64,000 nt of DNA from a virus. Of this stretch, positions 14,211-21,891 are shown piece after piece. The position numbers and the translations under genes were made by a program. Position 1 is the first letter of the stretch. Each line of letters starts with the position of its first letter. The notes under the pieces were generated by a model that had not been told where the DNA came from, searched no databases, and saw only the letters and a list, made by a program, of their open reading frames with translations. The stretch lies in IMG/VR virus record IMGVR_UViG_3300017763_000005, positions 1-64,000 of that record, one strand, 5' to 3'.

Positions 14211-14506
14211 TATGAAGCCTCCTTTAATTGAGTTCTGATTTTTCCAGCCATTTGCCATCCGTTAAGATCACCACCTGACTCTATACCAAAATCATTTAAA
14301 TTAACTACTAATTTGTAGTACTTAGGGCCATCACAAAACTCAAATCTTTCGCCTCTTTTATAAACTGCTCTGAACCAGTATTTGTTGTATTGTCCTTGTA
14401 CTGGAACTAAATCATATCCCAATTTATTTCTGAAATATGTAACGATTTTTGTAGCACTGTAGTGCCCTTTTTCTGAGTTTGCTTTTGCGATTATGTTATA
14501 AGCCAT
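14210..14506 (-). CDS. Small hypothetical early protein
   Basis: 98 residues: MAYNIIAKANSEKGHYSATK then a beta-rich segment (YNKYWFRAVYKRGERFEFCD) and a basic tail. Ribosome binding site AAGGAGA precedes the ATG. It is first in its unit under the early promoter at 14541-14569. Function unknown. Confidence 0.65.
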   Translation of the reverse strand: MAYNIIAKANSEKGHYSATKIVTYFRNKLGYDLVPVQGQYNKYWFRAVYKRGERFEFCDGPKYYKLVVNLNDFGIESGGDLNGWQMAGKIRTQLKEAS

Positions 14507-14540
14507 ATATTTTCTCCTTATCCTTTAATATATACTTACT

Positions 14541-14569
14541 ATTATACACTAGTTGGGAGCAGTTGTAAA
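14541..14569 (-). promoter_or_regulatory. Early promoter with shared upstream block
   Basis: TTTACA at 14569-14564, TATAAT at 14546-14541, 17-base spacer. The spacer, -35 and about 40 bases upstream are nearly identical to the promoter at 47894-47922. Confidence 0.85.
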
Positions 14570-14620
14570 CGTTTTTTTGAAAATAATTGACAGAAAAGTG
14601 TTGTTTGGCATGTGACTATA

Positions 14621-14646
14621 GTGTTGTTTCAGAAACATCAACACTT
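14621..14646. other. Inverted repeat in the gap after the curli operon
   Basis: AGTGTTG and CAACACT arms around a GTTTC-A-GAAAC core. The plus strand continues with TTTT, and the minus strand lacks a T-run. It may end leftover transcription or bind a protein. The rest of the 14507-14661 gap is very AT-rich and otherwise featureless. Confidence 0.4.
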
Positions 14647-14661
14647 TTATGCTAAGTTTTT

Positions 14662-15066
14662 TTATTTTATTTTATTTTTGACGTGACGATTATTTATGAC
14701 TACAAGACCTAATACCATGTTTAACTCTTTTAAGAGCTGTGGATCATGATCATGAATATAAGATGGTTCGAGATAATAATCCACTATAGTCTTAAATATA
14801 ATTAATTCTGAAAGAGAAGGTCTCTCTCCAAGCAATGGATTAAGTTCCATAATCTTATTACTTTCAGAAAGGCCATCATATGTAGTATACACATCTAATG
14901 CATTAAGTGCATACCAAACATATAGGTCAATTTTATCTTGTTCGGATAGGTGTATAGATGGTAACTTCTTCTGATTTTCCTTTAACTTTAATCCTATCAA
15001 CTTCAGAGAATGCTCTTTCTGTACAGCTTCTATATGTTTCTGGTCCCAACAGCACTCGTATCCCAT
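14662..15066 (-). CDS. DUF5658-like small membrane protein (start uncertain)
   Basis: The C-terminal 95 residues contain YVWYALNALDVYTTYDGLSE, NKIMELNPLLG and PSLSELIIFKTIV, the pattern of small membrane proteins of the DUF5658 type. The frame overlaps the end of the cyclase gene in +1 phase. No good start exists after the cyclase stop at 14933; the nearest ATG in frame is 15066, inside the cyclase gene, with AAGGA rather far upstream. Either the gene overlaps the cyclase by about 134 bases or an unusual start or frameshift is used. It is the last gene of the curli operon. Function unknown. Confidence 0.5.
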   Translation of the reverse strand: MGYECCWDQKHIEAVQKEHSLKLIGLKLKENQKKLPSIHLSEQDKIDLYVWYALNALDVYTTYDGLSESNKIMELNPLLGERPSLSELIIFKTIVDYYLEPSYIHDHDPQLLKELNMVLGLVVINNRHVKNKIK

Positions 15067-16774
15067 CGTAATTGCGAGTTTGTCCTTCGAGTCTAGCCCC
15101 AAGGTTGACGGCATCTCCAATAACGGAATAGTCAAACCGCTCTTCGGATCCCATGTTTCCAACGATGCAAGTACCTGTGTTGATACCAATACCAATGTCG
15201 ATAGTAGGAAGACCTTGTTCTTCCAGTTCTTTAATAAGTTCATCTGCTGCCTCACATATTTCTAATGATGTTTTTACAGCTTTGTTAGCATGATCTTCAC
15301 AGTCAAGTGGAGCATTCCAAAAAGCCATAATACAATCACCCATGAATTTATCAATGGTTCCACCGTTCTTTAAAACGATTTTAGTCATTGTATCTAAATA
15401 ATTATTTATAAGAACTACGAGACCTTCCGGATCGTCATTATTCTTATAGTGTTCGGATATCGGTGTAAATCCACATATATCCATAAACATAAATGTCATT
15501 TCTTTTCTTTCGCCACCAAGCTTTAAGAGCGATGGATCTTTTTGTAATTGTTTAACTAAGTCAGGAGATACATATGTACCAAATTGTTTCTTTATCTGTT
15601 GTCGTAAAACAAATTGTTTATAGAAGTTATTGAAACTCGCTGAGGTGAGTAAAAGTATATATATTATTAGAGTAGCTGATAAATCGAGGAGTATAGAAAA
15701 TTCGTACCAGGCGTAATAGGAAGCGTAGCTTACAGCAGCAGCGGAGCCGACGAAGGATACAAGCCCGATCAATATTGGAAGATAATAGACTGACAGTACT
15801 ATCAGCAGACTCCCAATTAGAATCATTCCTAACTCAGCAGCATATGTCCATTGAGGACGAGATATCGGAGAATCAGATATTATCGTCTGAAGAGCATTTG
15901 CCTGTAATTGATGAGGATATAGAAGTCCAGCTGGAGTTGTAATCTGAGGTGCTATACCTTTAGCGGTTACTCCTATAATAACTGTCTTACCTTCTAAGTC
16001 TGGTAAAGGTTCTCCATAATCATAACTATCAAAATGTGTATTCCATTTCAACCAGATACTTCCTCTTTCATCAGTAGGTATTATAAACGGTCTCAATATA
16101 ATAGATTCTATTCCTGATTCATTTAACTTAACAGTATAGGATTTCTTATTCTGTAGTGCTCGTACCGTTTCTAGTGCAAATGATGGGTAGACGTTTCCAT
16201 TGACTTGTGACATTAATGGTATCCTACGCGTCTGATTATCTACTTCTGGCGCACCATTAAGTAATCCTACTCCCCATGAATGTTTCTCTAATTCTTCTAT
16301 GTTAGTTACTAATCCTTTATATCGATAAGTAAGGTCTAGTATATCACCTGAATAACCAAATGTTGCATACCCTACATAAGGCGCTTTAGTACTTCTTCCA
16401 TTTTCATCTGCATCTTGAGCAAGTATTATACCATTTCCATTAATCCAAGAAGCAAAAACTTCATCTCCGCCAAACCTATCAGCCTCTGGAAACATAATAG
16501 TGAACCCAATCATACCCGCATTTGCATTCCTTAGATCAGAAATCACTGCTGCGTGATTCTGACGTGGCCAAGGGTATTGACCATAGGCTTCGAGTGAAGA
16601 CTCGGATATGTTCAACAACACTATATCGTTAGAATGTTCTACTGGAATTGATTGTATATATTGATCGAATATACTTAAACGAAATTGTTCTAATAATTGA
16701 GGGTCAGCTACTCTTACTCCTAAAAGTGTTATACCCAATAAAACAGTTGTCCAAATGCTTGTTAAATATTTCAT
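14933..16774 (-). CDS. CHASE2-domain class III adenylate cyclase
   Basis: 613 residues: N-terminal membrane anchor (1-22), a CHASE2 sensor domain outside the membrane (about 25-305, with YPWPRQNHAAVISDL and GKTVIIGVTAKGI), three transmembrane helices (about 311-378), then a class III nucleotidyl cyclase domain (about 425-605). Catalytic residues are present: metal-binding Asp432 (FMFMDICGFT) and Asp480 (DKFMGD), base-selecting Lys476, and Asn557/Arg561 in VIGDAVNLGARLEG. The second base-selecting position is Ser550 where class IIIb enzymes usually have Thr. It should make cAMP in response to an extracytoplasmic signal. It starts 4 bases after iscU in the curli operon. Bacterial CHASE2 cyclases are often encoded next to FecR-domain proteins, as here. 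Confidence 0.93.
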   Translation of the reverse strand: MKYLTSIWTTVLLGITLLGVRVADPQLLEQFRLSIFDQYIQSIPVEHSNDIVLLNISESSLEAYGQYPWPRQNHAAVISDLRNANAGMIGFTIMFPEADRFGGDEVFASWINGNGIILAQDADENGRSTKAPYVGYATFGYSGDILDLTYRYKGLVTNIEELEKHSWGVGLLNGAPEVDNQTRRIPLMSQVNGNVYPSFALETVRALQNKKSYTVKLNESGIESIILRPFIIPTDERGSIWLKWNTHFDSYDYGEPLPDLEGKTVIIGVTAKGIAPQITTPAGLLYPHQLQANALQTIISDSPISRPQWTYAAELGMILIGSLLIVLSVYYLPILIGLVSFVGSAAAVSYASYYAWYEFSILLDLSATLIIYILLLTSASFNNFYKQFVLRQQIKKQFGTYVSPDLVKQLQKDPSLLKLGGERKEMTFMFMDICGFTPISEHYKNNDDPEGLVVLINNYLDTMTKIVLKNGGTIDKFMGDCIMAFWNAPLDCEDHANKAVKTSLEICEAADELIKELEEQGLPTIDIGIGINTGTCIVGNMGSEERFDYSVIGDAVNLGARLEGQTRNYDGIRVLLGPETYRSCTERAFSEVDRIKVKGKSEEVTIYTPIRTR

Positions 16775-16780
16775 AAAGTG

Positions 16781-17191
16781 TTATACTGTGTTATACTTTT
16801 TTTCTTCCCAATCTTCTATAGCTTTTCTAATACTATCTTCTGCTAATACAGAACAATGTAATTTAATTGGTGGAAGATTTAATGCTTCAGCAATATCTTT
16901 ATCTTTTATTTGTTTTGCTTCTTCTATTGTATTACCTTTAAGCATTTCTACAAACATTGTAGAACTTGCGATAGCTGAACCACAACCATACGTTTTAAAC
17001 TTTACATCTACTATTCTATCGTTACCTGGATCAAGCCTTAATTGTAATTTCATTACGTCACCGCAAGCTGGAGCTCCAGCCATACCTGTTGCAACTGTTG
17101 GATCGTTAGGATCGAATCGTCCTACTGAAAATTGTTGTGGACTATTTAAAACTCCTTCGAATCTTTCTACTACTTCTTTCGAATATGCCAT
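16781..17191 (-). CDS. iscU: Iron-sulfur cluster scaffold protein IscU
   Basis: 136 residues, slightly longer than bacterial IscU (128). All cluster ligands are present: Cys43 and Asp45 in APACGDVM, Cys70 in KTYGCGSAIASS, and His112-Cys113 in LPPIKLHCSVLAED. The LPPIK motif (106-110) that binds the HscA chaperone is kept. IscU builds 2Fe-2S clusters and hands them to client proteins, so this copy should work with host IscS and HscA. It is placed between curli-operon membrane proteins and the cyclase, with TAATG coupling to the gene upstream. It is a metabolic gene acquired from bacteria; why it travels in this operon is unknown. Confidence 0.95.
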   Translation of the reverse strand: MAYSKEVVERFEGVLNSPQQFSVGRFDPNDPTVATGMAGAPACGDVMKLQLRLDPGNDRIVDVKFKTYGCGSAIASSTMFVEMLKGNTIEEAKQIKDKDIAEALNLPPIKLHCSVLAEDSIRKAIEDWEEKKYNTV

Positions 17192-17448
17192 TAGCTAAAT
17201 TTCTTTTGTATTTTTTTAAACATATAATATATAGACAAACCATAAGTTGCTAAAACTGTCATAGTAATACCTATATAAACTAATTCTAATGGATTAAGAA
17301 AAAGAACTTGCCATACGAAATTTGCAGCCGCTTCTGCATCACCCATTGCTTCTGGCATTGCCATATCATTCTCTTCAAATATATCTACTATCTCGTCCCA
17401 TTCTTCGTATGTAAGACATTCGTAATATTCTTCTGGACATTCTACCAT
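17191..17448 (-). CDS. Small membrane protein of the curli operon
   Basis: 85 residues: an acidic N-terminal half (MVECPEEYYECLTYEEWDEI) and one or two hydrophobic segments from about 45 to 75 (PLELVYIGITMTVLATYGLS), ending in KKIQKKFS. AAGGA lies about 8 bases before the ATG. It is 1 base after the curlin gene and overlaps iscU (TAATG). No family recognised. Confidence 0.7.
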   Translation of the reverse strand: MVECPEEYYECLTYEEWDEIVDIFEENDMAMPEAMGDAEAAANFVWQVLFLNPLELVYIGITMTVLATYGLSIYYMFKKIQKKFS

Positions 17449-17449
17449 T

Positions 17450-18097
17450 TTAATTTCCTTGTGTTACTGATACTGAACAACCACCAACTGTTTGGCAGTT
17501 TTGTGTTAAACTATATGTTTGATTGACAGAACCCTGTTGTAATACATTTAATGTAGTTGCATATGAACCTTGTAATGTTACTTGAGAGTTATGCGAACCA
17601 GTTCCTTTTTGCATTATATTAGTATCTGAATAAGATGATGAACCATAAAAATAAGTATGATTGTAATGACTACCACTTCCTTCTTGCCATAGGTCATGAT
17701 CTACTGAACTTGCATGTAAATCTAAGTTATGAGTATGTGTTCCATTTTGATATACATCAACATCGTTACTATTACCCCATATATGTCGACCATAGGTTGC
17801 ACCGTTTAATTGCATAACTGATTCGTTATTATTAGTACCATCAACATCACCACCCCAACCTTTACCTGGTCCCCAATATGAAACCCATGATATAGAATTT
17901 CCGGATCCAGTTTGACTTAAATCAAATACATTGTTTTGATGATCAAATGAAAATTTAATTTCGTTATCATATCCAATTTGAGTGATCTCAATATCTACGT
18001 TATCTCCGCCATTGACCTGTTCTATATGAACATGATTATCTCCGCCAAATACTATAGCGCAATATGAGAGTAACCAGAGGTATGCTATTATTTTCAT
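17450..18097 (-). CDS. Curlin-repeat protein 2 (CsgA/CsgB-like)
   Basis: 215 residues with a signal peptide (MKIIAYLWLLSYCAIVFG, cut near 19). The mature part carries irregular curlin-type repeats with the amyloid signature of Gln and Asn at fixed spacing: HIEQVNGGDNVDIEITQIGY, then LSQTGSGNSI, LWQEGSGSHYNHTYF, IMQKGTGSHNSQVTL and VLQQGSVNQTYSLTQ. Curlins cross CsgG unfolded and form extracellular beta-helical amyloid. It starts inside the FecR stop (TAATG) and has its own late promoter box 23 bases upstream, so it can be made in excess. It differs from the first curlin, suggesting major/minor or subunit/nucleator roles (inference). Confidence 0.85.
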   Translation of the reverse strand: MKIIAYLWLLSYCAIVFGGDNHVHIEQVNGGDNVDIEITQIGYDNEIKFSFDHQNNVFDLSQTGSGNSISWVSYWGPGKGWGGDVDGTNNNESVMQLNGATYGRHIWGNSNDVDVYQNGTHTHNLDLHASSVDHDLWQEGSGSHYNHTYFYGSSSYSDTNIMQKGTGSHNSQVTLQGSYATTLNVLQQGSVNQTYSLTQNCQTVGGCSVSVTQGN

Positions 18098-19257
18098 TAA
18101 TTTACCTGCCTTATGTATATATTTATATCATCACCACCATTCATTCGTATTGTTCCTTCATATCCATCAACAATAGTATTAAGTGTTACCTCAGCTCCAG
18201 CTTCGAACTTAAGATTAATAATACCATTTACATCTCTATAGAATATAATACCACCATCTTCAAGGAATACATTATATTGGCTATCTTTATTTAAACCGAG
18301 TGTTGCACCCTCAAGTTTAAACCCAGCCGATCCACCAGAGCTTGATGAAGCTTGTTTGTCTCCAAGTACCTTTTTAGTTTTTACTAATTCTTCTACAACA
18401 TCTAATAAATCTGGTAAGAATTCGCCTGCTAAAAAGTCTACATCAATACGATTATAGTCTTTATCTTCTTCGTAATAATCATCTATGGTTTTATCCAATT
18501 CATTATACTCTAAAAAATCAACATCTAATATTCCTTGATCTTTATTTAAATCATTATCCACTTGTTCTTGTATTGCTTGTTTTACTTCTGTTGGTGGATT
18601 CACAATAAACATATTATCAATCATTGATGGAGTAATACCACCAATCGTAACTGGTTTTGTTGGCATAGTATTTAAACTTTGTACCATTGTTGCTTGATAC
18701 GCTTGATTCAGAGTAATAACTCCTGCTTCATTTGTTACTGTAATCTCTCCAGATGGATCACCATTCGCATCTGGCAATAACATAATTAAACTTCTACCAA
18801 GTTCATCAATCGTTGTTGTAAAATCTGTACCACGAATACCAATCGTGGCTGTGGGTGTTTGTATATCAATGTTTGCTTTATTTACTAATCCAAGAGAACC
18901 TGAAGCAAATCTTGCTGTTCCCATTGTAAATTTCATTGACATTTTAGAGAGTGAAGGATCCGGATCATAATAGATCTCATCAATTAATACTTCACTATGT
19001 TCTTTAATATCTAATTGAGCATTATCTAAAAACTTTATTTTAAGTTTACCATTCGCTGTTTCTGCCACATCATTCAATTCGATCTCAGGCAGAGACTCTT
19101 CTGTAATTATTATTTCTTCTTGTTGTCTTTTGAGTTGAGCAGAACCTGATTGTTCTACTATAGACCCGATAGAGTCCGCCGAAACGGACCCTATGAGTAA
19201 AAAATTAACTATCGTTAGCTGTATCTTTTTGATTGATTTGAATTGTTGCATTTTCAC
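18097..19257 (-). CDS. FecR-domain secreted protein with curlin-like tail
   Basis: 386 residues with a signal peptide (about 1-28, ending GSVSADS). Residues 50-180 form a FecR domain: AQLDIKEHSEVLIDEIYYDP, MKFTMGTARFASGSLGLVNK and TPTATIGIRGTDF. The middle is acidic and low in complexity (DYYEEDKDYNRIDVDF). The last 30 residues end GGDDINIYIRQVN, very like the N-terminal repeat of the two curlins. FecR domains act in the periplasm or outside the cell and often pair with CHASE2 cyclases. A bridge between fibre and sensor is attractive but inferred. The ATG lies within the end of curlin 1 (53-base overlap). Confidence 0.82.
   Translation of the reverse strand: MKMQQFKSIKKIQLTIVNFLLIGSVSADSIGSIVEQSGSAQLKRQQEEIIITEESLPEIELNDVAETANGKLKIKFLDNAQLDIKEHSEVLIDEIYYDPDPSLSKMSMKFTMGTARFASGSLGLVNKANIDIQTPTATIGIRGTDFTTTIDELGRSLIMLLPDANGDPSGEITVTNEAGVITLNQAYQATMVQSLNTMPTKPVTIGGITPSMIDNMFIVNPPTEVKQAIQEQVDNDLNKDQGILDVDFLEYNELDKTIDDYYEEDKDYNRIDVDFLAGEFLPDLLDVVEELVKTKKVLGDKQASSSSGGSAGFKLEGATLGLNKDSQYNVFLEDGGIIFYRDVNGIINLKFEAGAEVTLNTIVDGYEGTIRMNGGDDINIYIRQVN
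18120..18127 (-). promoter_or_regulatory. Late promoter (TATAAATA) before curlin 2
   Basis: TATAAATA on the minus strand inside the 3' end of the FecR gene, 23 bases before the curlin 2 ATG, with AAGG/AGG ribosome-binding sequence in between. Confidence 0.6.
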
Positions 19258-19930
19258 TATCTACATCAAGTGTGATAATACCTTTACAAGCTGAAACGCC
19301 AGTAGGACATGTACCAGATAATTGGTTAATGTCTACATCGGCTCCAGAACCGTCAAGAGTAAAATTAATCTCTTGATAGAATCCATCTTTTTGTAAAGTA
19401 TTAATATTATTTGTACTACCAGTAATGTCAAAATTCCAAGTGACATCATCGGTTTCTACATCAACATCAAATACATTTGAACTACCTAACACTGTTAAGT
19501 CAAAGTCTAATCTTTCTGCACTAGCTAAAGAACCTTGATCCAAATCCATTGTATTTGAATCTCCAGTAATATCAACCAGAAAATTTGAACTATCTGATGA
19601 ACCAGATTGTCCTATCATCCAGTCCCAAACATTACTATCGCCATTCCACTCTAAAGTGTATGATGATGAGTCTGCTGTGACCTTACCAAAGAGTAAGTTC
19701 TCGTTACCTAACTGATCAATATTGAAAGTTAATGAAGAACCAGTAATTGGAGAAGCAGACGAAGATGAACTAAAATTATCTAGTCCAATCTTGTTACCAT
19801 ATCCTACTTGGTCAATATACAAAGTTAATGTATCACCAACTTGTGTAATATTAATTTCATTATCATCAGATGCTTGTGCAAAAGTCAAAGAACTGAAAAA
19901 TAAGCTTAGGCCTAATATATATTTTATCAT
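19205..19930 (-). CDS. Curlin-repeat protein 1 (CsgA/CsgB-like)
   Basis: 241 residues from the ATG at 19930, chosen because AAGGA lies 8 bases upstream and a signal peptide follows at once (MIKYILGLSLFFSSLTFAQA). Repeats include EINITQVGDTLTLYIDQVGY, TFNIDQLGNENLLFG, DITGDSNTMDLDQGS and VDINQLSG, with Gln-x-Gly-x-x-Asn spacing and many Ser, Asp, Asn. A Cys pair (TCPTGVSAC) sits near the C-terminus. It is a candidate amyloid subunit for export through the neighbouring CsgG pore. The ATG overlaps the csgG stop (ATGA). The repeats are looser than in E. coli CsgA, so fibre formation needs testing. Confidence 0.8.
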   Translation of the reverse strand: MIKYILGLSLFFSSLTFAQASDDNEINITQVGDTLTLYIDQVGYGNKIGLDNFSSSSSASPITGSSLTFNIDQLGNENLLFGKVTADSSSYTLEWNGDSNVWDWMIGQSGSSDSSNFLVDITGDSNTMDLDQGSLASAERLDFDLTVLGSSNVFDVDVETDDVTWNFDITGSTNNINTLQKDGFYQEINFTLDGSGADVDINQLSGTCPTGVSACKGIITLDVDSENATIQINQKDTANDS

Positions 19931-20850
19931 TTTTCTTTTCCTTTTATAACCCAAAAACCTCTATCATGTCCTTGGTTGATTAATTCTAGTACTCCTGCTT
20001 CAATAGCTGAACGTACTGCATATGTCACTGACTCATTTTTACCCACTCCGTCCTCATACTCTATTAATTGCGTACCTTGTTCTATAAACCTAAATACGTC
20101 TCCTCCACTTCCGTAAGATAGGATAGTCTTCTTACTTTGGACGTTTAATAAAACCTCTCCAGTCAGAACTGAAACAGCTCTTATAGAGATTGTGACAACA
20201 TCTTTACGATATTGTCTACTTGCACCTATACCTAGAGTCCGTGCGCCTCGTCCACCAGATAAGATGTTAGTATCGTAACCAATAATACCGCCTTCTATAA
20301 TCATTCCAGCAAATAACATTGGTTGTATTCCTTGTGCTTCGTCTTCTCCCTTAGCTTTTGCTAAGTCTTGTCTAGCACTTCGTATAATTTGTCTTTCTCG
20401 TACAAGGTGATCTAATCCTTGTCGCTCTACCACTCGGAACCAAGTTCCTCCACCTGCACTCTTTAATGCATCAATTAACATAGCATCAGCACCTTGTGTT
20501 ACTGCAGTACTAAATGAAGCTATACCATCTAAAGCTTTTCTTTGTCCTGTTAGGTCTTGGAATTTATAAACTGCTACAACTGGTTTTTTATCAGCTGGTG
20601 GTATATCTAATAATTGAAAGTATGACGGCATATTAACAATTTCAGGTACATCAACACAGATGTATGGCATTGCTTTTTTAAATACTCTACCGCTTGCTTT
20701 TACCCATTCAACTACATTATGATTATATTGATCACCCCACATATCTGGATTACAGATAGTCGGATCTTCTGTGTATCTTGGTATTTGAGCACAGCTAGAG
20801 AGTAATATAATGACTGCTAAACTAGCCGCCGTCAGGTGGTGTCGTACCAT
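19927..20850 (-). CDS. csgG: Curli secretion pore lipoprotein CsgG
   Basis: 307 residues from the ATG at 20850, which has GGGAG 6 bases upstream; an earlier in-frame ATG lacks one. A lipoprotein signal ends at Cys20 (IILLSSCAQ). The rest aligns by eye with E. coli CsgG: VVAVYKFQDLTGQ, FSTAVTQGADAMLIDALK, WFRVVERQGLDHLVRERQII, EGGIIGYDTNILSGG, GARTLGIGA and KTILSYGSGGDVFRFI. CsgG forms a nonameric outer-membrane channel for curlin export. E. coli CsgG is 277 residues; the extra length is an N-terminal insert (about 25-75). It overlaps csgF by 29 bases. Confidence 0.95.
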   Translation of the reverse strand: MVRHHLTAASLAVIILLSSCAQIPRYTEDPTICNPDMWGDQYNHNVVEWVKASGRVFKKAMPYICVDVPEIVNMPSYFQLLDIPPADKKPVVAVYKFQDLTGQRKALDGIASFSTAVTQGADAMLIDALKSAGGGTWFRVVERQGLDHLVRERQIIRSARQDLAKAKGEDEAQGIQPMLFAGMIIEGGIIGYDTNILSGGRGARTLGIGASRQYRKDVVTISIRAVSVLTGEVLLNVQSKKTILSYGSGGDVFRFIEQGTQLIEYEDGVGKNESVTYAVRSAIEAGVLELINQGHDRGFWVIKGKEK

Positions 20851-21364
20851 AGTCGCTCCCGAAATATCCACTGCCGATTGGGATTTCAATTATTGTTTCC
20901 GTACCGTCGGTATCTACTATAGTCATTTTAATAAATTCTGAACCATCTGCATTGGTTATCACTTCATATGTTACTGTTGAACCTTCTAATACAAATGATC
21001 CAAACCTTACGGCATTATCATTTTGAAACATACTTTCTACAAGTTGTTTCGACATTTGAGCATATATTCTTGATTCTAAGTTACGAATGAATTTTGCTAA
21101 TGTCGTATTATCGGCTTCTCTTTGTGCTGCTTTTTCTGCTGCAGCTAATGCTTCTTCTATTGATTTCTTACGAGAGAACTCTTGATTTTCTACTGTAAGA
21201 TAATGAGATGCTGTACCTTGTCCACTAAAGGAAGGATTTTTAAACTTATGTACAATTTCTGTGGCGTTAGCAGGAGCAACAGCCATAATAGATACTATAA
21301 AGAGACTAACTAAAGTAAATACTTCAGCTTGTTCCCTTATCTTCTTTATTTTTCTTTCTTTCAT
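20822..21364 (-). CDS. csgF: Curli assembly factor CsgF
   Basis: 180 residues from the ATG at 21364. A signal peptide or N-terminal anchor spans about 14-35 (VFTLVSLFIVSIMAVAPANA), followed by TEIVHKFKNPSFSGQG, which matches the CsgF N-terminus that plugs into the CsgG pore (FRNPNFGGN in E. coli). The C-terminal half (EVITNADGSEFIKMTIVDTD) is the beta-sheet domain. E. coli CsgF is 138 residues. CsgF links the secretion pore to fibre nucleation at the cell surface. No CsgE is seen in the window. It overlaps the upstream membrane-protein gene by about 41 bases. Confidence 0.9.
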   Translation of the reverse strand: MKERKIKKIREQAEVFTLVSLFIVSIMAVAPANATEIVHKFKNPSFSGQGTASHYLTVENQEFSRKKSIEEALAAAEKAAQREADNTTLAKFIRNLESRIYAQMSKQLVESMFQNDNAVRFGSFVLEGSTVTYEVITNADGSEFIKMTIVDTDGTETIIEIPIGSGYFGSDYGTTPPDGG

Positions 21365-21590
21365 TCTCTCTGTATTCCAATACCACGTCAACCTTTTGCT
21401 GGAGACGAATTAAGTCTTGATCGAGCATTCTCATCTGATCAATAACTCTTATTAATTGGAAATGCATTTTTTCAGTAGCTGGATCTAAATGCTCACTTAT
21501 AAAATTCCATACAAAGTAAACAAAATATCCTAATCCTACAACCATCACGGTGGGAAAGCCATAGTTGGCTATTAAATCAGCAATTTCCAT
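21324..21590 (-). CDS. Small membrane/coiled-coil protein A
   Basis: 88 residues: an N-terminal transmembrane helix (about 8-32, FPTVMVVGLGYFVYFVWNFI) and a long charged coiled coil (HFQLIRVIDQMRMLDQDLIR onward). Same layout as the gene just upstream (21594-21890), so the two look like paralogues. The shape resembles BhlA/UviB-type small phage membrane proteins, some of which act as holins; that link is weak. It heads into csgF with an overlap. Confidence 0.7.
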   Translation of the reverse strand: MEIADLIANYGFPTVMVVGLGYFVYFVWNFISEHLDPATEKMHFQLIRVIDQMRMLDQDLIRLQQKVDVVLEYRENERKKNKEDKGTS

Positions 21591-21593
21591 ATT

Positions 21594-21890
21594 CTAGTCT
21601 CTTCTTACGTCAAGCTTACCATCTTCGACAAAATTCTCAGCGCGAGCTATTCGGCCGATGTCAGGTCTTAATTCTAATGCGCTACTTACGAGTAAGTCAA
21701 TCTTGACCATTTCATTACTCATTGTTCTTGCTCTGTTCTCTAAACTTTCGCAAAAAATAGTTAGCGTCTTTATATTATCAACAACACCTTCAAGTATTTG
21801 TTTGATAATAGTAAATATGAAAAATCCCATTACTAATGCTCCTGCTATAGGTAATCCTACATCGGAGATAAGCTGGAAAATATCTTCCAT
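21594..21890 (-). CDS. Small membrane/coiled-coil protein B
   Basis: 98 residues: one transmembrane helix (about 11-33, VGLPIAGALVMGFFIFTIIK) and a helical tail with Leu/Val heptads and Arg-rich end. Similar layout to the following gene. It follows the 84-residue gene after 1 base and precedes protein A by 3 bases, so all three are co-translated. Function unknown; a membrane accessory of the secretion system or a holin-like protein are both possible. Confidence 0.7.
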   Translation of the reverse strand: MEDIFQLISDVGLPIAGALVMGFFIFTIIKQILEGVVDNIKTLTIFCESLENRARTMSNEMVKIDLLVSSALELRPDIGRIARAENFVEDGKLDVRRD

Positions 21891-21891
21891 A

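Noticed and set aside
14933-14960. +1 frameshift joining the cyclase to the DUF5658-like frame
   Set aside because: No recognisable +1 slippery or stalling site; kept only as an alternative explanation.
15067-15255. N-terminal 63 codons of the frame overlapping the cyclase, with a signal-peptide-like segment
   Set aside because: These codons lie fully inside the conserved cyclase catalytic domain; the hydrophobic look is likely a frame artefact, so I started the gene at 15066 with low confidence.
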